DNA of 64,000 nucleotides, taken from contig NZ_JAJOZE010000011.1 of the NCBI RefSeq assembly GCF_021166585.1, positions 1-64,000 on the forward strand, read 5' to 3'. Positions 48,326 through 55,517 of this stretch are shown in pieces (positions within the stretch are counted from its first letter, which is position 1; each line of letters begins with the position of its first letter). Source of the DNA: Metabacillus kandeliae. Lineage in GTDB: Bacteria; Bacillota; Bacilli; Bacillales; Bacillaceae. Position numbers and translations under genes: made by a program. The notes beneath the pieces were generated by a model. The model saw nothing but the letters and a program-made list of their open reading frames with translations, searched no databases and had not been told where the DNA came from.

Positions 48326-49081
48326 ATGGCAAAGCTTACAGTAAAAGATCTGACAAAAATATATGAAGGGAAACTATCCTTTCAGGCATTGAAAGAAGTG
48401 AATTTTACGATTGAAGACGGAGAGTTCGCAGCAGTAATGGGGCCGTCAGGGAGCGGGAAAACCACCTTGCTGAATGTTTTATCAACCATTGATCAGCCGA
48501 CTTCAGGCGAGGTGATCCTCGGAGAAAGCCATCCTCATCACTTAGCTAAAAACGAGCTGGCGCTTTTTAGAAGGAGAGAATTGGGATTTGTTTTTCAAGA
48601 TTTTAACCTGCTGAACACTCTTACTGTGAAAGAAAATATGGTGCTTGGGCTTACGCTCGATGGCAGGAAGGTCAGGGAAATGAATGAGAAAGCGGGAGAG
48701 CTGGCAGAAAAGCTCGGCATAAGCAGGATATTGAATAAAAGGACGTACGAAATCTCCGGAGGACAGGCTCAGCGCACAGCGATCGCCAGAGCCATCATTC
48801 ATAAACCGCAGCTCCTTTTAGCAGATGAGCCGACAGGAAATCTGGATTCAAAATCTGCGAGAGATGTTCTGGATATTCTTGCTAAAATTAATAGAGAGAT
48901 ACACACAACGATGATGATGGTCACCCATGACCCCTTAGCGGCAAGCTATTGCAGCAGGGTGATGTTTATGAAAGACGGGGTGCTTGTCAGCGAAGCAAGA
49001 AAGGGGAACAGCCAGGAAAAATTCTATCAGGAAATCATCCAGGAAATTTCCAGAATGGAAAAAACGAATGCCGTAATGTAA
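48326..49081 (+). CDS. BceA-like ABC transporter ATP-binding protein
   Basis: ATPase partner of the preceding permease, 251 residues. Walker A GPSGSGKTT, Q loop FVFQDFNLLN, signature EISGGQAQRTAIARAI, Walker B LLLADEPTGNLDS and the switch histidine MVTHD are complete. ATG start after AAAGGAGTGATACC, 13 nt after the permease stop. Such pairs commonly confer resistance to wall-active peptides, and it may protect the cell from the peptide system that follows. Confidence 0.93.
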   Translation: MAKLTVKDLTKIYEGKLSFQALKEVNFTIEDGEFAAVMGPSGSGKTTLLNVLSTIDQPTSGEVILGESHPHHLAKNELALFRRRELGFVFQDFNLLNTLTVKENMVLGLTLDGRKVREMNEKAGELAEKLGISRILNKRTYEISGGQAQRTAIARAIIHKPQLLLADEPTGNLDSKSARDVLDILAKINREIHTTMMMVTHDPLAASYCSRVMFMKDGVLVSEARKGNSQEKFYQEIIQEISRMEKTNAVM

Positions 49082-49495
49082 GGAAAACCTCATAGGACCC
49101 CCTTGTAAAAAAAGAATGGTGAAACGCCGTCTGTTTCTAAAGTCCAATTTTTTCCAAATAGGGTTTTAAAGTCCTGTGAAAATAGTGGCTATTCTTCAGC
49201 AGACAAGAGATTTCAGCAAAATGAGAGCAAATAGAAGTTATCTCGGCCTAATTCGATGTCAGGCAGTTTCATGCATGATACCGGAATAGGCTTTTTGCTT
49301 TCATAATCTATCGAATCCTGTCGTTTTTCGGGTAGTTAGAAAGGGATTATACAAACTTCTATTAGAAATACAATTGGAAGAAACCATACTGTTTCCCTAT
49401 TTTGGTAATTTTTTAGGGTGATAGAATTTAGGTGTGAAAACGGCGGAGGGGAAAAGCCATTTTTGCAGTCAAAAAAAGACGGGGAGGTGAAATAT
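49082..49495 (+). other. Intergenic region upstream of the peptide genes
   Basis: No gene seen in 414 bp. A possible promoter is TTGGAA (49374-49379) with TATTTT (49398-49403), spacing 18, about 90 bp before the first peptide gene; it is weak. No terminator of normal quality was found after the BceA-like gene, so some read-through from the upstream transporter is possible. Confidence 0.4.
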
Positions 49496-49711
49496 ATGAA
49501 TTATGCAGCACCTGCAGTGGATTATTCTACGATGATGACCACAGCTGATCAAGCCTGGTTCCTGATTTTTGTTGCGGTTCTTCTTGCACTTGGCGCAACA
49601 GTTGTTCTTGGAGCAGCAGTATGGTGTGTAGCACACAACCACGGAAACTTTACAGGCGGTGTTCAGTTCAAGGACTTCGGTTTTAAAGTTAATATTCATT
49701 GTTCGAGATAG
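49496..49711 (+). CDS. Peptide precursor candidate 1 (71 residues)
   Basis: Small protein unlike anything I recognise. It begins MNYAAPAVDYSTMMTTADQ, then has one membrane helix (residues 21-43) with glycines at 33 and 39, Cys44, a short linker HNHGNFTGG (47-55) and a conserved C-terminus VQFKDFGFKVNIHCSR (56-71, Cys69). ATG 49496 follows GGGGAGGTG. It is duplicated at 49781 with only three amino-acid changes. Context (exporter, PqqD-M50 protease) suggests a precursor whose C-terminal part is cut off in the membrane and exported. Other possibility: a membrane-active peptide used whole. Confidence 0.75.
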   Translation: MNYAAPAVDYSTMMTTADQAWFLIFVAVLLALGATVVLGAAVWCVAHNHGNFTGGVQFKDFGFKVNIHCSR

Positions 49712-49780
49712 CTTTAGCATACTTACTGTTCTTCTGATCTTATAAAATGCAAAAAACACAAATTAAAGGAGGAAATTATA

Positions 49781-49996
49781 ATGAATTATGCAGCACCTGC
49801 AGTGGATTATTCAACAATGGTGACCACAGCTGATCAAGCTTGGTTCCTGATTTTTGTTGCGGTTCTTCTTGCACTTGGCGCAACGGTTGTTCTTGGCGCA
49901 GCGGTATGGTGTATTGCCCACAATCATGGCAATTTCACAGGCGGAGTACAATTTAAGGATTTCGGACTGAAAGTAAACATTCATTGTTCGAGATAG
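49781..49996 (+). CDS. Peptide precursor candidate 2 (71 residues)
   Basis: Near-copy of the peptide at 49496; differs at residues 14 (Val), 45 (Ile) and 63 (Leu). About 25 nucleotide differences were counted over 216 positions, almost all silent and mostly in the second half, so the protein sequence is being kept. Excellent ribosome binding site AAAGGAGG 8 nt before ATG. Strongly expressed by appearance. Followed by a large hairpin and then the exporter genes. Confidence 0.78.
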   Translation: MNYAAPAVDYSTMVTTADQAWFLIFVAVLLALGATVVLGAAVWCIAHNHGNFTGGVQFKDFGLKVNIHCSR

Positions 49997-50002
49997 GCAT
50001 GC

Positions 50003-50075
50003 CCCTTTGATGAGCTTTGCAGCCTGGCTATCTGGCGGGATAGCCGGGCTGTTACTTACTTATGCCCGCAAAGGG
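50003..50075 (+). terminator. Large intercistronic hairpin after the peptide genes
   Basis: The inner stem CAGCC-GGCTATC (50020-50032) pairs with GATAGCC-GGCTG (50039-50051), and an outer stem CCCTTTG (50003-50009) pairs with CAAAGGG (50069-50075). There is no T run, so it is more likely a stability or processing element that keeps peptide mRNA in excess than a full terminator. Confidence 0.6.
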
Positions 50076-50148
50076 ACAGTGAAAAACCCATTATCTATTT
50101 TAGCAGGCGGTGCCGCGGTTCGCAAAACAAAGTTTAGGGGTGAGGGAA

Positions 50149-50895
50149 ATGCTTGAAATCAGCCGTTTATCCAAAAAATACAAAAACCGCATCTGGGCTG
50201 TTAAAGACTTTGATTTATCCATCGCAGCGGGAGAAATTGTGGCACTTGCAGGGCCGAATGGTTCAGGGAAAACATCAATCATCAACTGCATGCACAACAT
50301 TATTATTCAGACAGAAGGAGAAGCTTCCCTTGAGGGCTATCCGAATACAACGCCTGAATTCAAAAAAAATGCCGCTTATGTTCCTGATGATCTGCTTCTG
50401 CCGGAATCTTTGACGGCGAATGAATATTTAGATTTTGTTTGTGCCATGTACAGCCAAAAGCCCGTCTTAAAAAGAAAAAAACTCATTGAACTTTTTGATA
50501 TGGGAAAAGCCTGTGACCACCCCATTGAAACTTATTCCCACGGCATGAGGAAAAAAACACAGCTGATCGCTGCTTTTATGCTCGAAAGCCGGCTCCTGAC
50601 ACTTGATGAACCATTTAGAGGGCTTGATGTGGAAGCCATTATTGTAACGAAAAAACTGATGGCTAAATATGCAGAAAACGGCGGGGGAATCCTTTTGTCA
50701 ACGCATGACCTATTGGCTGCTGAGGCGATGTGCCACCGGATTGCCATTTTATCAAAAGGGCTGAAAAGGGCAGAAGGGACAGCAGCTGCACTGAAGAAAA
50801 AATACAAAAGTCCAAACATGGAGGAGGTTTTTATGAAAGCTTCCATGCTCGGTGAAAGGAGTGACCGGTTCGATGAAATCATTCGAAATTTCTAA
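50149..50895 (+). CDS. ABC exporter ATP-binding protein
   Basis: ATPase of 248 residues with Walker A GPNGSGKTS, signature SHGMRKKTQLIAAFM (a variant of LSGGQ as in YydI/YtrB-like exporters), Walker B LLTLDEPFRGLD and switch region STHD. ATG 50149 follows GGGGTGAGGG; the longer frame from 50110 is not needed. It overlaps the permease gene by 23 bp. With the permease it should export the peptide or give immunity to it. Confidence 0.9.
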   Translation: MLEISRLSKKYKNRIWAVKDFDLSIAAGEIVALAGPNGSGKTSIINCMHNIIIQTEGEASLEGYPNTTPEFKKNAAYVPDDLLLPESLTANEYLDFVCAMYSQKPVLKRKKLIELFDMGKACDHPIETYSHGMRKKTQLIAAFMLESRLLTLDEPFRGLDVEAIIVTKKLMAKYAENGGGILLSTHDLLAAEAMCHRIAILSKGLKRAEGTAAALKKKYKSPNMEEVFMKASMLGERSDRFDEIIRNF

Positions 50896-52333
50896 AATGA
50901 TGTTCACGATTTGGAAAAGGGAAGCAGGCAAGCTTTTAAACAACTGGTATAAAGTGCTGATTTTTGCTCTTGTGCTGATTTTTATCATTGGGCTTGCAGG
51001 CTTTGCCGGCTACAAGCTGACAAGCGAAACGCTTTCGGCCTTTTTGAATGGCGACCGAAAAACGCTCTCCCTCCTCACCTTATCCATGTGCCTGAACGCC
51101 TCGATCCTATCCTTTGTGTTTTTTATTCTCCTGAAAAGCGTAACACCGGATCAGGACATCTTTTCTCATCAGCTCAGCTGGTTTCCGGTTCGAAAGGCTG
51201 AAAAGAATTTAGGCTATCATATTCCGCTTTTTCTCATCATATCCGCGATGATTTTGTTTATTTCTGCCATCATTCTAGGTCCAGCCTTTTTGGCAAAAGG
51301 CCTTTCTCCTATTATCGGGTTTGGGTTTTTCCTGACTGTCCTTTTGCAGTCGATTCTTGCCATTGCGGTTCTACAATTCTTATATAATCTTTTTTACTAT
51401 ATCTCAGGAAAAATGCAGGTGCCGTTTAAGAAATTTGTTTCTCTGTTTGGGGTGATCTCAGTTTGTTTTCTTTACGGAATGCAGTCGATCAAGTTGGAAA
51501 GCATGCTGGAATCATATGGTAACTTTGACTACAATGTGACATACCTTGCTCTGCCTGTCTTCTTTCTGATTGCTGGAGGAATTTCTGCCATAAAAGTAAA
51601 TCTCGGGGCTGCTGCCTTGATGGCTGCCGGCATTCTATTCCTTTCCTTTTGCACGCTGTTCTTTTCCTATGATTCGATGGAAAAGCGGCCGCCGGTCTTT
51701 CTCCGGTTTATCAAAATGCCATCTCACAAGTATGGAGCCATATTTCTGAAGGAAATAAAGATGCAAACACGGAACGAAGAAAACATTCTGAATTTTTTAC
51801 TGATGCTCGTCTTTGTTCTGATTTTAAAATTCCAGTTTCATTTGGAAGGAAATGAACTGGTGCTGCTGATCCTGTCCGGTGTGTCCGGCATGGTGGCACT
51901 TAATTCGTACGGCAATGATAAAAAGCTGTTTCTGCTTTATAAATCCTTTCATCTGCATCCAGGCCTCTTGACAGCCAGCAAATTTGCCGGACTTGCCATC
52001 TTATCGCTGCTGCAGTTCGCCCTGTTTTATGCCATCATGTTTCACCCAGAAGCGGATCATACAGGCCTTTGGAGGACAGCACTGATTATCCTGAATGGGG
52101 CGGCCGTCTTTTTTCTCCTCGGCACCCTGATTCCAATTGACCGGAATAACCCGTATGTCGGCATGCTGTCATTCGGATTTCTCATTTTGCTCCTGCTGCC
52201 GCTTTCTTTTATTGCGAGCTACTTGTTTGGCCAGGCCTCAAGCCTTACTCAGACCGGCGCACTCCTTACAGGAGAGATGATCCTTGCTGTTTTTCTCTAC
52301 TTTACGTTCAAATGGAGGTTCAAAAATGAGTAG
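50873..52333 (+). CDS. ABC exporter permease
   Basis: Membrane protein of 486 residues with about 12 hydrophobic segments, an unusually long single permease. ATG 50873 follows GAAAGGAG with a 9-nt spacer. Residues around 290-305 (SHKYGAIFLKEIKMQTRN) resemble the second half-start of ABC-2 type permeases, so the protein may be two fused half-units. It overlaps the preceding ATPase and the following protease gene (8 bp), which shows tight coupling. Confidence 0.82.
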   Translation: MKSFEISKMMFTIWKREAGKLLNNWYKVLIFALVLIFIIGLAGFAGYKLTSETLSAFLNGDRKTLSLLTLSMCLNASILSFVFFILLKSVTPDQDIFSHQLSWFPVRKAEKNLGYHIPLFLIISAMILFISAIILGPAFLAKGLSPIIGFGFFLTVLLQSILAIAVLQFLYNLFYYISGKMQVPFKKFVSLFGVISVCFLYGMQSIKLESMLESYGNFDYNVTYLALPVFFLIAGGISAIKVNLGAAALMAAGILFLSFCTLFFSYDSMEKRPPVFLRFIKMPSHKYGAIFLKEIKMQTRNEENILNFLLMLVFVLILKFQFHLEGNELVLLILSGVSGMVALNSYGNDKKLFLLYKSFHLHPGLLTASKFAGLAILSLLQFALFYAIMFHPEADHTGLWRTALIILNGAAVFFLLGTLIPIDRNNPYVGMLSFGFLILLLLPLSFIASYLFGQASSLTQTGALLTGEMILAVFLYFTFKWRFKNE

Positions 52334-53195
52334 AACCGAGCTGATTCCTTATTTTCCGGAAGGCGTGGCAGTGAAAGGGAAATTTATTCATGATGAAAAA
52401 ATCAGTGCCAAGCTTCCTGTTAACCAAACAGCAAAAGCCATATTAGAGGAAGTGGACGGCAAAAAGAACATTGATGAAATCATTGAAGCCGTAACAAAAA
52501 AATTCAAAGTGGACAAAGACCGAATCTTCCAGGATACAGCAGCACTCTTTGCCGGACTGAACGAAAAACACTTTCTAAATTGGAAATATGCATCAAACAG
52601 CAAAGTTAAGGAAGGACTGGCGAACTTTTTCGCCCAGTACAAACGGGGCTATCACGAACGCTTTCCATCTGAGGGGAGCTCTTTTCCGGCCATCTTTCTG
52701 CTGATGCTTTCAGCTGTGACTAAGAAAATCGCCATCTTCTGGCTCTTTGTTATGATTTTATCTGCTGCAGGATACATCATCGCGCCAACACCCTTCATCC
52801 TCTGGCTCGCTTATTATATAACCGTTGTTTATGCCGGATTGATGGCAAGCTTTGCCGTTCACGAGGCAATGCATGCCTCCATGCATAGAAAAATGGCAGG
52901 CAGTCTCGGTTCCGGATATCTTGCAGCCGACTTAATGAGCATTAAGTTTGTCCGGCCGGCCGCTGCTCAATACGAACTCAAGTACATCTGGATCACACTC
53001 CTCGGACCTATTGTACCGGCAGTCATTGGCATCGTTGGCTATACTTTGTCCATGACACTCATGGAAGGTGGAACTCTCGGCAGCACATGCCAGGCGCTGT
53101 CCCTCACATTTCTCATTCATATACTATATTTGCTGCCGTTTATCGGCGACGGCAAATCCGCTGTCAAACAGCTGCTGTTCCGAAAGGCAGCCTAA
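52326..53195 (+). CDS. PqqD-like domain fused to an M50-type membrane metalloprotease
   Basis: A 289-residue protein. Residues 1-85 look like a PqqD/RiPP-recognition domain (LPVNQTAKAILEEVDGKKNIDEIIEAV, then FAGLNEKHFLNWK). Four or more helices follow, with the zinc motif H179-E180-A-M-H183 in FAVHEAMHASMH and the distal LLPFIGDGKSA, whose Asp275 is placed like the third ligand in site-2 proteases. YydH of Bacillus subtilis, which processes an exported peptide, is a comparable protein. Start ATG 52326 after AATGGAGG. It probably binds the leader and cuts the tandem peptides. Confidence 0.8.
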   Translation: MSRTELIPYFPEGVAVKGKFIHDEKISAKLPVNQTAKAILEEVDGKKNIDEIIEAVTKKFKVDKDRIFQDTAALFAGLNEKHFLNWKYASNSKVKEGLANFFAQYKRGYHERFPSEGSSFPAIFLLMLSAVTKKIAIFWLFVMILSAAGYIIAPTPFILWLAYYITVVYAGLMASFAVHEAMHASMHRKMAGSLGSGYLAADLMSIKFVRPAAAQYELKYIWITLLGPIVPAVIGIVGYTLSMTLMEGGTLGSTCQALSLTFLIHILYLLPFIGDGKSAVKQLLFRKAA

Positions 53196-53212
53196 ACTAA
53201 GGAGGAGATTCA

Positions 53213-53494
53213 ATGAGTTCAAGCATGAAGAATTCCCTGATTTTTTCATCCATTATCAGTTTTATCGCCTATCCGCTGCTCACAATCGGACTGGTTTTTT
53301 ACACCATTTTTTCAGGGAAAGCCAATCAAAGCATCCTTTTTAACAGCGCAGAAGTAACGGTTGATGGAGATTCCTCTTTTTCTTTCACTCTGACGCCATC
53401 CTTTTTTGGAATGGTCTTTGTGATTTTTCTCATTTCGTTTGCCGCTGTGTGGGGAATTCATCAATTGAAGAAAAAGGACAGAGCCAGCCGTTAA
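53213..53494 (+). CDS. Small two-helix membrane protein of the peptide cassette
   Basis: A 93-residue protein with two helices (about residues 8-32 and 62-82), an outer loop of about 30 residues (NQSILFNSAEVTVDGDSSFS) and a basic C-terminus (KKKDRASR). Start after AAGGAGGAG, 17 nt behind the protease gene. Not recognised. As the last gene of a peptide export operon it could be an immunity protein or an exporter accessory. Confidence 0.72.
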   Translation: MSSSMKNSLIFSSIISFIAYPLLTIGLVFYTIFSGKANQSILFNSAEVTVDGDSSFSFTLTPSFFGMVFVIFLISFAAVWGIHQLKKKDRASR

Positions 53495-53611
53495 GATTTG
53501 CGTGTACAAGGCACTTTTGTTTTATGAAGCAGCTTCATGCTTAGGAAATGACTAAAGTTTTAGTCCTGAAGAGATTTAATATTTCTTTGAAGAATAAGCA
53601 GAATAGAAGGA

Positions 53612-53620
53612 TGTTATAAT
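53612..53620 (+). promoter_or_regulatory. Extended -10 promoter of the mntA-hepT pair
   Basis: TGTTATAAT, 35 bp before the mntA start; no good -35 at the usual distance. Confidence 0.55.
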
Positions 53621-53654
53621 GAAGATAAAAGAAGGAAAATGGCGGTGATGGACT

Positions 53655-53960
53655 ATGTGGTCGCACCAGGATATCCTGCAGGTATTTTCAATAAATTTGA
53701 ACCAATGGTCAAAAAGTTTTGGAGTGAAAAGAATTGGATTGTTCGGTTCCTACACCCGCAATGAACAAATTGAATCCAGTGACATTGATGTCATTGTCGA
53801 GTTTAATGATGATTGCTTGTCCTTTGATAACTATATGGATTTGAAGTTTATTTTGGAAGACATCTTTAAAAAGCAAATTGATTTGGTTATTTCAGACGAT
53901 ATTAAGCCTGCTATAAAACAGAATATCCTCAGGAGCGCTAAGTATGCAGAGGGAGCCTAA
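53655..53960 (+). CDS. mntA: MntA-type nucleotidyltransferase antitoxin
   Basis: Minimal nucleotidyltransferase of 101 residues. The motif GLFGSYTRNEQIESSDIDVI contains GSxxR-x8-DxD, which is the catalytic signature of this fold. In MntA-HepT systems this enzyme adds AMP groups to a tyrosine of HepT and so silences the toxin. ATG 53655 follows GGTGATGG. It overlaps hepT by 17 bp. Confidence 0.85.
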   Translation: MWSHQDILQVFSINLNQWSKSFGVKRIGLFGSYTRNEQIESSDIDVIVEFNDDCLSFDNYMDLKFILEDIFKKQIDLVISDDIKPAIKQNILRSAKYAEGA

Positions 53961-54282
53961 AGTATTTCTGGAGGATATTTTAGAGGCAGCAGCTAAAATA
54001 TGTAAATATACAAAAGATTTATCCTATGAGGATTTTTTGGAAAATGATTTAGTATCCGACGCAGTAATTAAAAACATACTGGTGATTGGAGAAGCTGCAA
54101 AAAATATTCCTTCTGAAATTAGACAAGCGAATACGAATATAGAGTGGAGAAAAGCAGCCGGAATGAGGGATATGCTGATCCATGGATATTTTTCCATTAA
54201 CTACCGTATAGTTTGGGATGTTGTACAAAATAAGATACCGGTATTAAAAAAACAAGCAGAAGAGCTGCTGAAAAATTTGTAA
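53944..54282 (+). CDS. hepT: HepT-type HEPN ribonuclease toxin (DUF86)
   Basis: A 112-residue HEPN-domain protein. The catalytic motif R-x4-H-x-Y is intact as RDMLIHGY (about residues 79-86), including the tyrosine that MntA modifies. DUF86 hallmarks DAVIKNILVIGEAAKNIP are present. It probably cleaves RNA when released from MntA. Overlaps mntA; typical toxin-antitoxin order for this family. Confidence 0.86.
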   Translation: MQREPKVFLEDILEAAAKICKYTKDLSYEDFLENDLVSDAVIKNILVIGEAAKNIPSEIRQANTNIEWRKAAGMRDMLIHGYFSINYRIVWDVVQNKIPVLKKQAEELLKNL

Positions 54283-54305
54283 GTAATTAAAAGAACACCA
54301 GCATA

Positions 54306-54336
54306 GACGAAAGGCCCGCCAATCCAGGCGGGCCTA
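54306..54336 (+). terminator. Terminator after hepT
   Basis: AGGCCCGCC-AATCCA-GGCGGGCCT followed by ATTTAT. Confidence 0.75.
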
Positions 54337-54471
54337 TTTATATCCCCATAGAGAGCCCGCCTTTGAGCCCTCCTAACAAAAACAAATGAAATAAGGCCTT
54401 GAGCAGGATAGAAAAGAATGTATGTTCTATTATATAATGAGGTCTCAGCTTAAAAGAAAGAGGACCTCATC

Positions 54472-54957
54472 ATGACAGGAAAAACACACATAATCGGCGG
54501 AGTAGCCACTGGACTTGCTCTTGCCCATTTCACAAACTATGACCCTGTACTGCTCACCGCGGCAGGGGCCCTCGGCGGCCTCATACCGGACATTTGCCAC
54601 GGAGGTAGCAAAATCGGCCGAAAAGCACCGCTGCTATCCAAAATCATCAGCACGCTATTCGGCCACAGAACCTTTACCCACAGCCTGTTGTTTCTCATCA
54701 TCATCAACAGCCTGCTCGCCGCCTTTTTGCCAAACGGCTCCATTAAGGCAGGAATCCTCGCTGGCATGATCAGCCATATCGTGCTCGATGCAGGAACAAA
54801 AAAAGGAATCAAACTCTTTTATCCCTTGAAAATTCCAGTCAGACTGCCGCTGACCACAAGAACCGGAAGCGCCGCAGAGCAAGCCGTATTTGCTTTGATC
54901 AGTGCTGTTGCTATTTATTATGGGCTGGAGGCTTTTGGCGGATACCGGTTGTTTTGA
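54472..54957 (+). CDS. YdjM-type membrane-bound metal-dependent hydrolase (DUF457)
   Basis: A 161-residue membrane protein beginning MTGKTHIIGGVATGLALAHF. The histidine/aspartate motifs typical of the family are present: GKTHIIGG, LGGLIPDICHGGSK and GHRTFTHSLL, plus LAGMISHIVLDAGTKKGIKLFYP. Relatives are LexA-regulated YdjM and other putative membrane hydrolases of unknown substrate. Confidence 0.85.
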   Translation: MTGKTHIIGGVATGLALAHFTNYDPVLLTAAGALGGLIPDICHGGSKIGRKAPLLSKIISTLFGHRTFTHSLLFLIIINSLLAAFLPNGSIKAGILAGMISHIVLDAGTKKGIKLFYPLKIPVRLPLTTRTGSAAEQAVFALISAVAIYYGLEAFGGYRLF

Positions 54958-54992
54958 GGAAGCGTCTCTTTTTGAAGAGGCGTTTTTTTTGA
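54958..54992 (+). terminator. Terminator after the ydjM-like gene
   Basis: GCGTCTCTT / AAGAGGCG stem with a G-U pair, followed by eight T. Confidence 0.75.
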
Positions 54993-55024
54993 TCAGTTTG
55001 TCTTTAGGGTTTTGTTAATAGTCC

Positions 55025-55324
55025 CTGTCCCCCTTTACATTAGGTGCCTGTCCCTTGATGCATTGCCTCACTGAAGGACAGAGGCAGTCATATGGAATTG
55101 TTGGTATAGAGCCATTTAAATGACAGGGGGACACACCTTCAATCCTTTACAAGACTGAGGGACAGGTACCGGGTTGGGCTAACCTGTCCCTTGTTCCGTT
55201 AAAGGAATAAAGGACAGAGTAAAGGTTAATAAAAGCCATACATATCAAGGGCTATAAGGGGTGGGGACAGAGCTTTAGTCTATTAACGAAGTGGGGGACA
55301 GCTCCCTATTAATAATGGGGACAG
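55025..55324. repeat. Cluster of GGGGACAG / CTGTCCCC words (REP-like)
   Basis: At least nine copies of (G)GGGACAG or its complement within 300 bp, in both orientations: 55025, 55048, 55075, 55122, 55159, 55183, 55211, 55263, 55293 and 55317. Two of them form a perfect hairpin, GGGACAGGT (55159-55167) with ACCTGTCCC (55182-55190). Similar words accompany REP-associated transposases in other bacteria; no such transposase is in this window. No gene seen here. Confidence 0.6.
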
Positions 55325-55369
55325 AGACCTGGTACTAAACCACACCTAAAACCAAGAACCCCAAGAACC

Positions 55370-55449
55370 CCAAAGAGCCAAAGAGCCAAAGAGCCAAAAA
55401 ACCAAAGAGCCAAAAAACCAAAGAACCAAAAAACCAAAGAACCAAAGAA
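55370..55449 (+). repeat. Octamer tandem repeat CCAAA(G/A)A(G/A)
   Basis: Ten contiguous 8-bp units beginning at 55370: three CCAAAGAG, then alternating CCAAAAAA, CCAAAGAG and CCAAAGAA forms. The surrounding DNA (about 55345-55483) is also nearly free of T. The octamer is not a multiple of three, so it can shift any reading frame when its copy number changes. Confidence 0.85.
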
Positions 55450-55483
55450 CCTCCAAACCCAAAGACAAACCCCAAAACCAAAA

Positions 55484-55508
55484 AAAGCACCCTCTTTAAA
55501 GGGTGCTT
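55484..55508 (-). terminator. Terminator of the alcohol dehydrogenase operon
   Basis: On the minus strand, AAGCACCC-TTTAAAGA-GGGTGCTT is followed by TTTTT, 9 nt after the dehydrogenase stop. Confidence 0.9.
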
Positions 55509-55517
55509 AATCTCCAT

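Noticed and set aside
49082-54300. Radical SAM, lanthipeptide or YcaO modification enzyme in the peptide cassette
   Set aside because: All frames of useful length here were read; no CxxxCxxC, LanB/LanM or YcaO-like protein is present.
55335-55517. 60-codon hydrophobic minus-strand frame starting next to the alcohol dehydrogenase stop
   Set aside because: It is read from the operon terminator and the octamer repeat; its Phe/Leu/Trp/Gly composition comes from the repeat, and there is no ribosome binding site.
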